Shown here: positions 32,869 to 43,014 of the stretch, in pieces
Position numbering within the stretch: position 1 is the stretch's first letter
Layout of the letters: each line of letters opens with the position of its first letter
Virus record (IMG/VR): IMGVR_UViG_3300037245_001527
Location: 1 to 55,310 of that record
Origin: a virus
Strand: one strand, 5' to 3'
Length of the DNA stretch: 55,310 bases
The notes under the pieces: generated by a model
The model's database searches: none
Told to the model about the DNA's origin: nothing
What the model saw: the letters and a program-made list of their open reading frames with translations, nothing else
Program-made: the position numbers and the translations under genes

Positions 32869-33072
32869 ATGGGCGTAGACATGCAAGAGCAACTGACGGC
32901 ACAGTTGGCCGTCGTAGCAACCCAGGGCGTTGCGAACAACCAGCAACTGTCCCAGAATACGCTGTTGGCGTATCAGAAGGACTTGTTCCAAGGTGGGCAG
33001 GGTGAGTCGCCGGCGTTGATGGCGGCCTTGTCGACTGCCGATCGAACCCCGGTCATCAAGGTGGAGAAGTAA
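32869..33072 (+). CDS. Small hypothetical protein
   Basis: 67 residues, Gln/Ala-rich (EQLTAQLAVVATQGVANNQQ), AAGGAG upstream. Possibly a minor virion protein. Confidence 0.55.
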   Translation: MGVDMQEQLTAQLAVVATQGVANNQQLSQNTLLAYQKDLFQGGQGESPALMAALSTADRTPVIKVEK

Positions 33073-33076
33073 CGTC

Positions 33077-33595
33077 ATGCCGGACCAACGCGAACAGCCT
33101 AATCCCATGCTAGAAGAAGCAGCCGCCCAAATGGGTAACGCTGCCAATCTACGGGAACAGGCCAAAGCACAACACCGGACAGCAGGTCTTTGGGGCTCGA
33201 TGAACGTCATGAAACGTAATTCGGACGTTGAACGTGCAGCAATTGCCAAGCAAAACGGGATTGACCCGAGGGAGTTACCGAACTTCCTTGCAGAGATCCC
33301 GTTTGGCAATCAGACCGTTGTCCAACAGAGTGCTGAGAATCCAGCACCGTCTGCCGTTGGTAACTTTACCAAGGCAGCGGTGCTCGCGTTGGCCGCTGGG
33401 GCGGCAGGTTTCGGTCTGTCACAGCTTAACATAGCACCCGAACCGCTACCATTACCACCCCCGGTCAATGCGGTCATAGAATGGGAGATCACACCCAATG
33501 AGTCAATCATCAGCAGAGATTCAAGCGTTTTTGGAGAAGAACGCGGAGTTCATCGAAGCTCACGGAGCGAGATTAGTAGCGGGGATCGAGAGTAG
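33077..33595 (+). CDS. Hypothetical membrane-associated protein
   Basis: 172 residues. A charged N-terminal half, then a hydrophobic helix (AAVLALAAGAAGFGLSQ) and a Pro-rich piece. The last ~32 residues overlap the next gene and look unconstrained. Confidence 0.5.
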   Translation: MPDQREQPNPMLEEAAAQMGNAANLREQAKAQHRTAGLWGSMNVMKRNSDVERAAIAKQNGIDPRELPNFLAEIPFGNQTVVQQSAENPAPSAVGNFTKAAVLALAAGAAGFGLSQLNIAPEPLPLPPPVNAVIEWEITPNESIISRDSSVFGEERGVHRSSRSEISSGDRE

Positions 33596-33770
33596 TCAGG
33601 GTTCCACCGCCACAGTCAAAGATGTCGGGCTTGACGAGGATCTTGCGGCAGCTTTTAACGGCGTCGCAGGTAACTTGTCCGGACAGTTGGTTATCCTGCA
33701 AATGCAGACTAACCGGCGACTCGATCGATTGGTCGAGATATTAGAAAATCAAACCGCGTTAATGGAGTAA
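33498..33770 (+). CDS. Small hypothetical protein
   Basis: 90 residues, helical, with a GGGAG site upstream. Ends NRRLDRLVEILENQTALME. A 98-nt overlap with the previous gene. Confidence 0.5.
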   Translation: MSQSSAEIQAFLEKNAEFIEAHGARLVAGIESSQGSTATVKDVGLDEDLAAAFNGVAGNLSGQLVILQMQTNRRLDRLVEILENQTALME

Positions 33771-33772
33771 GT

Positions 33773-34087
33773 ATGAACTGGACCGCCGATAGTCTTCTGA
33801 CGTATCTAACGATAATCACACTTTTCGCTGTGGTTGTCGGCGATAGGGTACTAGGGTGGCTCAGGACACGCGGAGTCGATTTAACCAAATTGGGTGAGAT
33901 TCATGAGACAACGCAGGAACTGCTTAGGCGGTTTGACGATGGTGCCCTAGAAGAGGCCATCCGTGCGTTATCCCTGAATGTTGCAGCCCAGACAGCTATC
34001 CTCCAAGAGTTGGTAGGGCTATCAAAATTGCAACATCAAGAGCACAAGCTGATTTTGGACCAATTGGTCCGAAACGGCAAACGATAA
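33773..34087 (+). CDS. Membrane-anchored coiled-coil protein
   Basis: 104 residues. One N-terminal transmembrane helix (LTYLTIITLFAVVVGDRVLGWL), then coiled coil (HETTQELLRRFDDGALEEAI). The layout could fit a holin or an envelope protein, but there is no endolysin beside it. Confidence 0.55.
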   Translation: MNWTADSLLTYLTIITLFAVVVGDRVLGWLRTRGVDLTKLGEIHETTQELLRRFDDGALEEAIRALSLNVAAQTAILQELVGLSKLQHQEHKLILDQLVRNGKR

Positions 34088-34100
34088 TCTCCTTGGGTGG

Positions 34101-34139
34101 CCCTGGCGGCGGGAAATGTTCTCGTCGTCAGGGTATTTT
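34101..34139 (+). terminator. Terminator-like hairpin
   Basis: CCCTGgCGgCGgG / CtCGtCGtCAGGG stem (with G-T pairs) and a TATTTT tail, between two late genes. Confidence 0.6.
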
Positions 34140-34147
34140 GAGAGCTA

Positions 34148-35836
34148 ATGGCAATAAAATGTACATTTCCTGGTGATCTGTGGGACGGCCTCACTGGCTG
34201 GCGGGGTAACCTGAATACTCAGGCTGCCCCCGACGCAGAGGACTGGGCAGAGATGCTTGCCGAAGTTCAATCCATCGAGAAAACCTTATTTGCGGCATCA
34301 GACGATGCTATCATTTGGGTTGAGCAACATGCACGAGCCACTGGAACTGGTAGCATTACCAACCCTGTAGCTTCAATTAACGACGCTGTAGCACGACTAT
34401 CAGTAACCAAGAGCATTATTGCAATACTGCCGGGAATTTACGACTTAGATGCCATCGCTGTTATACCAGACCTCCCGTTTGCTGACTCCAATGTGCGAGT
34501 CGTCGGTGTAGGTGGCTCAGCAGCGACAATCATCAATGCCGGGGATACAGATGAAGCAATTCAGGTGTATCCGATACATGGAACGTCCGAACTACACAAC
34601 ATTACAATAGAAGGAATCACGCTCAATCAGTTTGCCGGCAAGATCGGTATTAAGGTCATTGACCGACTCGGTGCGAGTGACACAAAGCTGACGTTGAAGG
34701 ATGTTAATCTTAACATGGACACAGCGGGTGCGTCCTTCTTCCAAAACACAACGTACGGAACAAAGTGTCATCTTGTGATGGAACATTGCAATGTCACTGG
34801 GGCGATTGATTTCACGTACACAACAAATCTCTGTAACAATGAATTCACGCACTGCAACCTACTAGGTGGCGTTGTCACATCGGCAGACAACCATGCGATT
34901 GAATACGTGTTCAGGGACTCAATGATTAAGGCAGGCGGTATTTCAGGTGGGTTTGCAAGTCAGATCATTAAGGCACTCAACTGTTTCACAGATGCACACG
35001 AAGCAGTATCGGAAAGCGATTTTGTTGGGGCACATACAGTAACGATTCTCGGGAGTGGCGGAGGTGGCGGGGCAGAGGAATATGTAGATGACACGCTATG
35101 GGTAGGGCCACAGGGAACAGGTACAGGGAGTCGGAATAATCCCTATGGAACGATTGCCGAAGCTATAGCGGCGATGACACAAACAAAACATATACTTTGT
35201 GTTTTGCCTGGTGAGTACATCATAAGCAGTCAGATCGTACTGCCCGATATAACTAATTTTGTGCTAATCGGGATTGGTGGGAGTAAAGCCACAACATTTA
35301 CGCATCTCCTCGGCGGCACAGTCTTTCTGCTCCAAAATGACCAGAGAAACGATGACTTGTACCTGACATTTCAAGGTATCAAGTTCGACAAGAATGGTAG
35401 CGGTGGCCTAGAAGGCCCGGCAATAAAGATTAACCAAGGTGAAGAGTGGACAACCTATTGGGTTACACTAAATGATATTGTTGTAGACCGTCATGACCGC
35501 TGCCTCGATCTTGAGACTATTAGTCAAGATTACGATATAAAGCTAGATTGTAATGACTGTAATTTTGGTGGCACTGTCAATATAGAAACAGCAGGTAATG
35601 GCGGTCGTTATTTCTTTGATCGGTGTTATATTGAAAATGGGGTGTTATTTGATAATAGTTTCAGAGACAAGTACCCTGAATTTTGGTTAAAGAACTCAGA
35701 GTCTGCTTCGTGTCATGTTTTTGGTGGGACACCAGGAAGAGTTCAAGCCTATGTAATCAATTCGTTCCGCACCACCAAGACCAACTTTGTTGCTTCCGAG
35801 TTTGAACCAGACTTCCTAGTGCAAGGGGTCTGGTAA
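34148..35836 (+). CDS. Right-handed beta-helix protein (long, two modules)
   Basis: 562 residues. Starts FPGDLWDGLTGW and contains NPVASINDAVARL, ILPGIYDL, VVGVGGSAATII: the ladder of small strands typical of pectate-lyase-like tail-spike folds. A second, partial repeat of the same plan begins near residue 320 (TLWVGPQGTGTGSRNNPYGTI..VLPGEYII). Paralogue of the 36550-37458 product. Probably a virion fibre or spike. The TAA stop lies inside an exact palindrome (35832-35843). Confidence 0.75.
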   Translation: MAIKCTFPGDLWDGLTGWRGNLNTQAAPDAEDWAEMLAEVQSIEKTLFAASDDAIIWVEQHARATGTGSITNPVASINDAVARLSVTKSIIAILPGIYDLDAIAVIPDLPFADSNVRVVGVGGSAATIINAGDTDEAIQVYPIHGTSELHNITIEGITLNQFAGKIGIKVIDRLGASDTKLTLKDVNLNMDTAGASFFQNTTYGTKCHLVMEHCNVTGAIDFTYTTNLCNNEFTHCNLLGGVVTSADNHAIEYVFRDSMIKAGGISGGFASQIIKALNCFTDAHEAVSESDFVGAHTVTILGSGGGGGAEEYVDDTLWVGPQGTGTGSRNNPYGTIAEAIAAMTQTKHILCVLPGEYIISSQIVLPDITNFVLIGIGGSKATTFTHLLGGTVFLLQNDQRNDDLYLTFQGIKFDKNGSGGLEGPAIKINQGEEWTTYWVTLNDIVVDRHDRCLDLETISQDYDIKLDCNDCNFGGTVNIETAGNGGRYFFDRCYIENGVLFDNSFRDKYPEFWLKNSESASCHVFGGTPGRVQAYVINSFRTTKTNFVASEFEPDFLVQGVW

Positions 35837-35857
35837 GCTTACCACCCAAGGTAAATT

Positions 35858-36475
35858 ATGACCCAAATTGCAAACAAATTCACCCGCTGGGACCCACTCG
35901 TCCATGAAGCTAAGCATAGATGCAAAGGGCACAGTGCTCAGTATGGTACGTGCCCCTACCTCGCGGAAGAGAAAAGTAACTATTGTGTTCGCCATGGTGG
36001 CGGACTGTCCGCGAATGCAGTGGAAAAAGAAGCAGTCAGGAACTACCATCTGACAATATGGCAAGCAAGAGTCCACCAGCTTGCCGATAACGAGAGTATC
36101 AAATCATTACGGGAAGAAGTTGGTATTCTCCGAATGGTACTGGAAAACATGTTGAACCAGTGCCACGATGAACAAGAGTTGTTGATGTTCTCCTCACGAG
36201 CGGCTGATCTTGTTATTAAGATCGAAAAGCTTGTTGTGAGTTGCGACCGGATGGAAGGCAAGATGGGGCAGTTGCTCGGTAAGGACTCTGTCCTACGCTT
36301 GGCAGCCCAATACGTCGAAATCATACACGAACACATTGAAGATACCGATATTATCGATATTATCAGTACCAAAATGATCCAAGCAACGGTAACACTCGAT
36401 GCACCTGAACGACGAAACCCGATGGAATCCACTGTGCCAGTCGACTTGTCCCAACTTGATGAATACGATTCATGA
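35858..36475 (+). CDS. Probable small terminase subunit
   Basis: 205 residues. N-terminal CKGHSAQYGTCPYLAEE then NYCVRHGGG matches the CxxH..C..C..HGG zinc motif seen in small terminase-type proteins. A helical middle could oligomerise. Called from this motif and from lying just ahead of the large terminase; a beta-helix gene intervenes. Confidence 0.6.
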   Translation: MTQIANKFTRWDPLVHEAKHRCKGHSAQYGTCPYLAEEKSNYCVRHGGGLSANAVEKEAVRNYHLTIWQARVHQLADNESIKSLREEVGILRMVLENMLNQCHDEQELLMFSSRAADLVIKIEKLVVSCDRMEGKMGQLLGKDSVLRLAAQYVEIIHEHIEDTDIIDIISTKMIQATVTLDAPERRNPMESTVPVDLSQLDEYDS

Positions 36476-36549
36476 TCCATTGTATAATGTGAGCGTAGAC
36501 CCAAGGCGTTCAGAATTTCTGCTACCCCTTGACCCGAATGAGGATGAAT

Positions 36550-37458
36550 ATGACTGTTAAGACTGCTAATTTCCCATCAACTGTTTGGGATGGAATCACT
36601 AACTTCCGACAAAACCGACGCCTGGTAAAAGGACCCGACCATGAGGATTGGGATGAGATGCTAGCGGAATTGCTAGCAGTGGAAACGTCTCTCGCCGGCT
36701 TAGCCGCCGATACTACCATCTGGGTAGCCCCATGGGGCGTAGCTGCCACGGCCATCGGCAGTATGACCAACCCGTACGCTACGATTGCAGCGGCCATTGC
36801 GGCCATTACGTCTGCAAAGAAGACCATCGTCTTGCTGCCAGGCATCTACGCACCTACGGCCATCTTGGTGTTGCCGGTTGATCAGAATGACTGTCATATC
36901 GTTGGCGTATCCGGCTCGCACAATACGATCATCACGGGTGCCGAACTCGATCAGATTATGTCTATCACGCCCGGTGCCCAAGGTGCTCCCTTCGAGATCA
37001 CGATTCAGGGCGTCACCCTCAATCAATTCGCCGCAAAGAAAGGCATCTTCATCGATGACACATCGGCTGACGATACCATAACTGTCACCTTGCAGGATGT
37101 TACGATTAACAAGGACGCATCCGGCGATTCAATCGACCTCCTCCATGCCGTTGATATAGCGGTTACACTTAGTATCAACCATTGCACTATTGATGGTGCC
37201 GTCCAACTTGACGTTGCATGCGACACAGATCAATTCTTTTTTGATCAGTCCACCCTTGTAAGCATCGTATCAGATGCAGGTACCGCTACAGGGTCCTTCA
37301 TATTCCGGCATTGCACCCTCTTCACAGGTTGCTTGACCGGTGGTCATGTCAATCAAACCGTAACGGCTTTGTACTGTCACTCTATCGCTGCGGTACTTGC
37401 CTCAACGACCGAGTTCACCGGCAACCACACTGAGACCCTGATTGCACCAACTTCGTAA
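36550..37458 (+). CDS. Right-handed beta-helix protein (short)
   Basis: 302 residues from ATG 36550 (GAGG six bases upstream); earlier in-frame TTG and ATG starts are less well spaced. FPSTVWDGITNF, EDWDEMLAELLAVETSLAG, MTNPYATIAAAIAAI, VLLPGIYAP and VTLNQFAAKKGIFI align with the long paralogue at 34148-35836. Same likely role: fibre or spike. Confidence 0.72.
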   Translation: MTVKTANFPSTVWDGITNFRQNRRLVKGPDHEDWDEMLAELLAVETSLAGLAADTTIWVAPWGVAATAIGSMTNPYATIAAAIAAITSAKKTIVLLPGIYAPTAILVLPVDQNDCHIVGVSGSHNTIITGAELDQIMSITPGAQGAPFEITIQGVTLNQFAAKKGIFIDDTSADDTITVTLQDVTINKDASGDSIDLLHAVDIAVTLSINHCTIDGAVQLDVACDTDQFFFDQSTLVSIVSDAGTATGSFIFRHCTLFTGCLTGGHVNQTVTALYCHSIAAVLASTTEFTGNHTETLIAPTS

Positions 37459-37471
37459 TGTTAACCCTAAC

Positions 37472-37504
37472 AACTCCTAGCCCCTTCGGGGGTTATGGAG
37501 TTTT
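37472..37504 (+). terminator. Terminator after the beta-helix gene
   Basis: AACTCC-tag-CCCC-TTCG-GGGG-tta-TGGAGTT stem with UUCG loop and following T run. A near-exact palindrome (37460-37471) sits right before it. Confidence 0.85.
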
Positions 37505-37528
37505 GTATGTCGAACGAGATGCGAAGAT

Positions 37529-39181
37529 ATGCACAAATTAGCAGCCTTGCTTTCGGAGCGGCTTTCCTCCGGACTTAAGCGAAAATCAATTGTTCTTCCC
37601 TCCCAGTGGGCTGAAACCTACCGGGAAATGGGACCACCATACCCTGGAAGATGGTCATTCAAACGCCATCCGTGGTTGCGTGGAATGCACGATAGCACGG
37701 CGGACTTCAATGTCGGACAAAAAGCGGCCCAGATGGGTTTCACCGAAACTGTACTTAACATCGTATTTTATCATATTGATATTCATGGTGTTGATTGCCT
37801 CTACGTGTTGCCCGCTAAAACTCCCGATGCTAGTGACTTTAGTGCTGCTCGTTTCGATCCCGCTATCGAGTCTTCGCCGCATCTGGGAAATATCTTCACA
37901 GATGTTAAGAACGTCGGACACAAACGGGCAGGGCAAGCTAACCTGTACATCCGAGGAAGCAAGTCCCGAGCGGGGCTAAAGTCAGTTCCAGTCGGCGTTC
38001 TGGTCCTCGATGAGAAAGACGAGATGCGACAAGAGAATATCCCACTAGCACGCGAGCGACTGTCGGGCTACCATATGGCCCTGACGTGGGAAATCTCTAC
38101 CCCAACAGTTAATGATATGGGGATCAATGTCACATTCAAAGCATCCACCCAGGAATCCTTCTTTTTCAAGTGTCCAGGTTGTGGTAGGCTTATCAATCTG
38201 GAATTCCCCAGGAACATGCAGATTTGCGGCGACGGACCCGAAGATCCCGAAATCATGCGGTCCTATTTGAAGTGCCATCTCTGCGAAAAGAAGTTAGAGC
38301 ACAAAGATAAAGTCAATTTCCTAAGCACAGGTCAGTGGGTTCCCGCGAAACTTCAACGGCCATCACGGGGCTTTGGTGTAAGCCAAATGTACTCTAGCTC
38401 AAAGAAGGCTGAGCCGGGATCATTCATCCATGCGTACTTCCTAGCACAAACGAATCCGGCCGACGAACAAGAGTTCTACAACTCCAAGCTTGGACTCCCG
38501 CACATTGTGGAAGGTGCCAAGCTTACGGACGCAGACATCCAGCGTGTACTGGGCGGGTATCTCAAGCTAGAGTATTGCTCGAACTCAAACAGATGTATCA
38601 CGATGGGCGTGGATGTTGGTAGCTGGCTGCACTATGAAATCGACGAATGGAATCTAACTCCAGGCTCCCCAAGCGTCAACACCCATGCAAAATGCCGCGT
38701 TCTCCGGGAGGGTAAGGTTCGGGACTTCGAGGAACTCGACCAGTTGATGAATGCCTTTAAGGTCAATCATTGCGTTATCGATGCCCAGCCGGAACGTCGA
38801 AAGGCAACAGAATTTGCTCAACGATGGTACGGCAGTGTTAGCCTCTGTCAGTATACACGCGGAATATCAGGCAAGCAGATCCATGTCAATGATGACGAGA
38901 TGACTGTCTCCGTTGACAGAACGTCATGGCTGGATCTCGCTTTGAGTCGGTTCCGTAATGAGTTGATAAGCTTACCAAAAGATACATCGAACGAATACAA
39001 AGAGCACCTAAAGTCATTGGTGCGAATCTATGAAAAAGACACCGACGGTAATCTAGTCGGGAAGTATGTTAAGGGTGACAACAACAATGATCACTTTGCT
39101 CATTCCCGTAATTATGCGGAGATTGCATTACCTTTGGCAGTTTCAGTCGGTGCCCCTCAATCAATGGAGTCTCCCGCATGA
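37529..39181 (+). CDS. Large terminase subunit (GpA family)
   Basis: 550 residues. Packaging ATPase and nuclease. Walker A-like motif in GQKAAQMGFTE, Walker B in VGVLVLDEKDEM, a zinc site (FKCPGCG...CHLC) typical of the lambda GpA group, and a nuclease Asp in CITMGVDVGSWL with later acidic residues. It works with the small subunit and the portal to pump DNA into the prohead. Overlaps the portal by ATGA. Contains an exact palindrome (38964-38975) placed so that a TTA leucine is used. Confidence 0.93.
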   Translation: MHKLAALLSERLSSGLKRKSIVLPSQWAETYREMGPPYPGRWSFKRHPWLRGMHDSTADFNVGQKAAQMGFTETVLNIVFYHIDIHGVDCLYVLPAKTPDASDFSAARFDPAIESSPHLGNIFTDVKNVGHKRAGQANLYIRGSKSRAGLKSVPVGVLVLDEKDEMRQENIPLARERLSGYHMALTWEISTPTVNDMGINVTFKASTQESFFFKCPGCGRLINLEFPRNMQICGDGPEDPEIMRSYLKCHLCEKKLEHKDKVNFLSTGQWVPAKLQRPSRGFGVSQMYSSSKKAEPGSFIHAYFLAQTNPADEQEFYNSKLGLPHIVEGAKLTDADIQRVLGGYLKLEYCSNSNRCITMGVDVGSWLHYEIDEWNLTPGSPSVNTHAKCRVLREGKVRDFEELDQLMNAFKVNHCVIDAQPERRKATEFAQRWYGSVSLCQYTRGISGKQIHVNDDEMTVSVDRTSWLDLALSRFRNELISLPKDTSNEYKEHLKSLVRIYEKDTDGNLVGKYVKGDNNNDHFAHSRNYAEIALPLAVSVGAPQSMESPA

Positions 39182-40995
39182 TCGATTTTAGTGAAGCAAT
39201 TGCAGCCGGTACCGCCCATGTTAGCCAGATCGTGGCTAACAGTGTGAAGATTGCTGGTCTGCGACATCCGTTATACGAGAAGGACCAAGAAAACTGGATC
39301 AAGTGGCGGTTGACGTACGCAAGTGGTGATGAGTTCATTACCAAGTACCTCAAGAAATTCAGCAAGCGAGAAGGCACCGATGACTTCGCGACCCGGAAAG
39401 AAGTCACTTATGTTCCGGCGTTTGCAAAAGGTGCCGTTTCGGACGTGAAAGATTCGATCTTTCAGCGTATTTCCGATGTGACCCGCGATGGCGGGCCGGC
39501 ATCCTACTTGGACGCAGTCACAGGTAAGACGTTTGGTGTTGATCGTAAGGGTAGCACCATGAACAGCTACATGGGCCGCCATATCCTCCCGGAACTTCTT
39601 TCAATGGGTCGTGTTGGCGTCTTTGTGGACATGCCGCAGATCGGCGGACCTACGCTTGTAGAGAAGGGGTTAGCTCGCCCGTATATCTATCACTACAAGA
39701 CCGAGGATATTTGCAATTGGGTCATCGAGCATGAGGAAGACAACGTAGAGTACACGTCACTATTGTTGCGTGACTTTGCTCTTGGCGAAGACGAGGTGAC
39801 TGGACTCCCAACCGAACAAGTTGAAAGGTATCGTTACTTGTGGCGTGGCGAAGGATGTGTCTTTTGTCAGTTCTTTGATAAGGACTCGAAGCCGATTTCG
39901 CCACAAGGCGAAGAGGGAATAAGCGTTCAGTTCGCACCAATCCCATCGATCCCATTTACTCTCTTTTCCATCTTTGAGAGTCTGATGACGGACATTGCCA
40001 ACTACCAGATTGCACTGTTGAACTTGGCAAGCTCCGATGTCTCGTATGCCTTGCGAGCGAACTTCCCATTCTACGTCGAGCAGTTTGACCCCAAGTCGGA
40101 GAACTTTTTCAATCGGTCGGCCTCGCAAGTTTCGGGTGTGGATTCCGATGGTGTCACGATTGTCCGACCTGGGCAAGCCGAAGATGCAGAAACGTCACGC
40201 AGCAAAGAGATCGCTGTCGGTTCGGCATCTGGGCGTCGTATCCCAAAGGGACTCGATATGCCCGAGTTCATCCACCCATCGCCGGAACCCCTCATGGCTT
40301 CAATGAAGAAGCAAGAGGAACTGAAACGGGACATCCGACAGCTTGTTAAGCTTGCCATTTCTGCCATGGCTACGAAGATGGCTTCGGCCGAGAGTAAGGG
40401 TCATGATGAACGGGGACTCGAAGCGGGACTAAGTGCTATCGGGATGGAACTTGAACAAGGTGAACGAAATGTAGCCCGCTTCTGGACGATGTACGAAGAC
40501 CTCAAGGGAGATGTCCCAACTGTTAGATACCCGACACAATACTCCCTGCGAACCGATAATGACCGACGGGACGAGGCGAAAGAACTTCGCGATTCGATGA
40601 AGAATAACCCGTCGATGATCTACCAGCGTGAAGCCCTGAAACAGATTGTCTCAATTGACCTCGCACATAAAATCTCGGAAGAGAAGCTGAAAAAGATGCA
40701 CGCAGAGATCGATGCGGCACCTGTCATCTTCTCCGACCCCGAGGTACTAAAAGAAGACATCGAGACCGGCTTGATCGATCTGGAAGCGGCAAGCAGAGCT
40801 AAGAATTATCCGGAAGGTTCGGTAAAGAAGGCCAAAGCGGACCATGCCGAACGTATTGCTCGCATCGCCGAGTCGCAAGGACAGGCTCGTGGTACTCCCG
40901 ACCTAGGTGGAGTACAGAACGCCAGCAAGGACGAGAAACAGGACAAGACTTTGGACGTAGTGCCAAAAGATACAACTCGTGGGGAGGGTAAATAA
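39178..40995 (+). CDS. Portal protein (DUF4055-like)
   Basis: 605 residues. Directly follows the terminase. SKREGTDDFATRKEVTYVPAF, the GRHILPELLSMGRVGVFVDMP core and the long helical C-terminus (EELKRDIRQLVKLAIS) are typical of portal/DUF4055 proteins. The dodecameric portal would sit at one capsid vertex. The charged C-terminal tail is low in complexity. Confidence 0.82.
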   Translation: MIDFSEAIAAGTAHVSQIVANSVKIAGLRHPLYEKDQENWIKWRLTYASGDEFITKYLKKFSKREGTDDFATRKEVTYVPAFAKGAVSDVKDSIFQRISDVTRDGGPASYLDAVTGKTFGVDRKGSTMNSYMGRHILPELLSMGRVGVFVDMPQIGGPTLVEKGLARPYIYHYKTEDICNWVIEHEEDNVEYTSLLLRDFALGEDEVTGLPTEQVERYRYLWRGEGCVFCQFFDKDSKPISPQGEEGISVQFAPIPSIPFTLFSIFESLMTDIANYQIALLNLASSDVSYALRANFPFYVEQFDPKSENFFNRSASQVSGVDSDGVTIVRPGQAEDAETSRSKEIAVGSASGRRIPKGLDMPEFIHPSPEPLMASMKKQEELKRDIRQLVKLAISAMATKMASAESKGHDERGLEAGLSAIGMELEQGERNVARFWTMYEDLKGDVPTVRYPTQYSLRTDNDRRDEAKELRDSMKNNPSMIYQREALKQIVSIDLAHKISEEKLKKMHAEIDAAPVIFSDPEVLKEDIETGLIDLEAASRAKNYPEGSVKKAKADHAERIARIAESQGQARGTPDLGGVQNASKDEKQDKTLDVVPKDTTRGEGK

Positions 40996-42011
40996 TGTTA
41001 CTCTTGATTGACAGTTTTGATACCTATGTAACAGCCGATCTTTCCCGGCGGTATGCGGTATCTGGTTCCCCTACCATTGACGCCGTCGAGATGCGGACGG
41101 GCGTAGGCTGCCTCTTGGCAAACTCGTACCTCCATGGTATTACCATTGCCCAGTCATTCACCGATGACAAGTTCGTTATTGGGTTTTCCTTTAAGACAAG
41201 TGACGCGACCCCTGGAAAGGTAATGCCACTCATGCGTGCAATGGGTGGTGCCACTGTCAATTTGAGCATCGCACTGAACATGGATGGGACACTTACTCTC
41301 TTACGTTCACTCGCGGTGCTCGGCACATCAACAGAAACACTTATTGATGACACCTGGCACCATATCGAATTGATTGGTGAGGTTAGTAACTCAACGACGA
41401 TTGAGTGCATCTTGAAGCTTGATGGTATGACAGTGATAACCGTACCAACAACAGCGGATACTCTCACCGGCGGCGGGCTCACTGGTCTACAGCTTGGCTC
41501 GTACAACACAGGCGGTCCGAACTTCTACTTCGATAGCCTGTACGTTATGGATACGACAGGGTCCAAGAATAATACATTCTTGGGCGACTGTGTTGTTGAG
41601 GCTATCCTCCCTGATGGGAATGGGTACAACAGCGATTTCGACGGCAGTGACGCTGATAAGGTTGACAACTATCTGTTGATTGATGAGGCTGACCCGGATG
41701 ACGATTCAACGTACATCGAAGACGAAGATGTTGGCGGGATTGATGCCTTCACCTATAGTGCCATGGCTGAGAGCCCCGCCACGATTCATGGTGTCGCTGT
41801 TACCGCCATGGCAAAGAAGACAACAGCCAATCTACGAACGATCAAGCAGATAGCCCGCCCGGCGTCGACAAACTACGAGGGTAGCGAACATACCCTGTCC
41901 GGGGGATATGTGTCCTACCAGCACATCTGGGAAGACAACCCGGAAGATGCGGCAGCGTGGGAAGAGGCGGACGTTAACGGGTCAGAATTTGGCGTGAAAG
42001 TGGAGTCCTAA
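40995..42011 (+). CDS. LamG-like virion protein, tandem copy 1
   Basis: 338 residues. An N-terminal sandwich with DDTWHHIELIGEV and the repeated landmark DTTGSKNNTFLGDCVVEAILPDGNGYNSDF, then DNYLLIDEADPDDDSTYIED. This concanavalin-like/LamG type is common in phage tail or capsid decoration proteins. First of three paralogues in a row. Confidence 0.7.
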   Translation: MLLLIDSFDTYVTADLSRRYAVSGSPTIDAVEMRTGVGCLLANSYLHGITIAQSFTDDKFVIGFSFKTSDATPGKVMPLMRAMGGATVNLSIALNMDGTLTLLRSLAVLGTSTETLIDDTWHHIELIGEVSNSTTIECILKLDGMTVITVPTTADTLTGGGLTGLQLGSYNTGGPNFYFDSLYVMDTTGSKNNTFLGDCVVEAILPDGNGYNSDFDGSDADKVDNYLLIDEADPDDDSTYIEDEDVGGIDAFTYSAMAESPATIHGVAVTAMAKKTTANLRTIKQIARPASTNYEGSEHTLSGGYVSYQHIWEDNPEDAAAWEEADVNGSEFGVKVES

Positions 42012-42012
42012 A

Positions 42013-43014
42013 GTGGCACTTCTGGTATTAGAAACTTTTGACCATGTCTTGAATCAAGACAAGTATGAAGTCGAGCACGCCTCGCTGGTGAGTATCTCGT
42101 CAACGTACTCACGTAGACATACTCGAAGTCTAAGGTGCTATGTTGGTTATTACTGTAAGTTCCCCATCCCAGCGAGCGATACGGGCGTGATAGGCTTCGC
42201 CGCATTTATGGCCGGGATACCAACGTCGTGCCCGATAATCCAATTTGTGCGGAATAGCTCTGAGACTTTTGCACTCTGGATTGATGGCGATGGGATAGTA
42301 TCCTTCCGACGAGGATCAACGAAAGTCGCGACGGCCTCCATACCATTTAGGACTTTCACATGGCATTATGTGGAGGTCAAGTGGAACTGCGTCAACAGCA
42401 TCGGTGCAAACACGTTCCAACTCGTAGTCGATGGTACGCTTATCATGGATATTCCAACCACAACAGATTGCCAGAACTATTCCTCAAGCGGCGTTGATGC
42501 ACTCAATATCCAGGGATTTGCTACTTACACTTACTTCAATGATGTGTATATCTGTGATCTTACTGGGTCGGATTGGAATGATTTTCAAGGTGATATTACA
42601 GTTGATGTTCTTCATCCAGATGGTAATGGGGATACAAACGACTTCGTTGGTAGTGATGCCGATAGCACAGATAACTACCTCCTCGTTGATGATGCCACAC
42701 CCGATGATGATTCAACGTACACAGAGTCAGCGACGGTCACGGATGTTGACTTGTATACGTTTGATAATTCTGAGTCGCCCGACACGATCCTTGCGGTAGC
42801 CGTCGATTGCTATTGTATAATGGATGATGCGGGGCCGAAGAGTGGTAAGATTATCACTCGCGTTGGTGGTACAACATACGAAGGCGACGCGTTCAGCTTG
42901 GCAGAGACCTACGAGTATGCAACACAGATTTGGGAACTCAACCCGGATGATTCGGCGGCGTGGGAAGCGGCAGATATTGATGCAGCCGAATTTGGCGTAA
43001 AGGTGGAAGCATAA
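42013..43014 (+). CDS. LamG-like virion protein, tandem copy 2
   Basis: 333 residues, the same plan as copy 1 (FTWHYVEVKWNC, then DLTGSDWNDFQGDI, then HPDGNGDTNDFVGSDADSTDNY). GTG at 42013 is the assumed start; the sequence then runs ALLVLETFD. Its stop overlaps the start of copy 3. Confidence 0.68.
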   Translation: MALLVLETFDHVLNQDKYEVEHASLVSISSTYSRRHTRSLRCYVGYYCKFPIPASDTGVIGFAAFMAGIPTSCPIIQFVRNSSETFALWIDGDGIVSFRRGSTKVATASIPFRTFTWHYVEVKWNCVNSIGANTFQLVVDGTLIMDIPTTTDCQNYSSSGVDALNIQGFATYTYFNDVYICDLTGSDWNDFQGDITVDVLHPDGNGDTNDFVGSDADSTDNYLLVDDATPDDDSTYTESATVTDVDLYTFDNSESPDTILAVAVDCYCIMDDAGPKSGKIITRVGGTTYEGDAFSLAETYEYATQIWELNPDDSAAWEAADIDAAEFGVKVEA

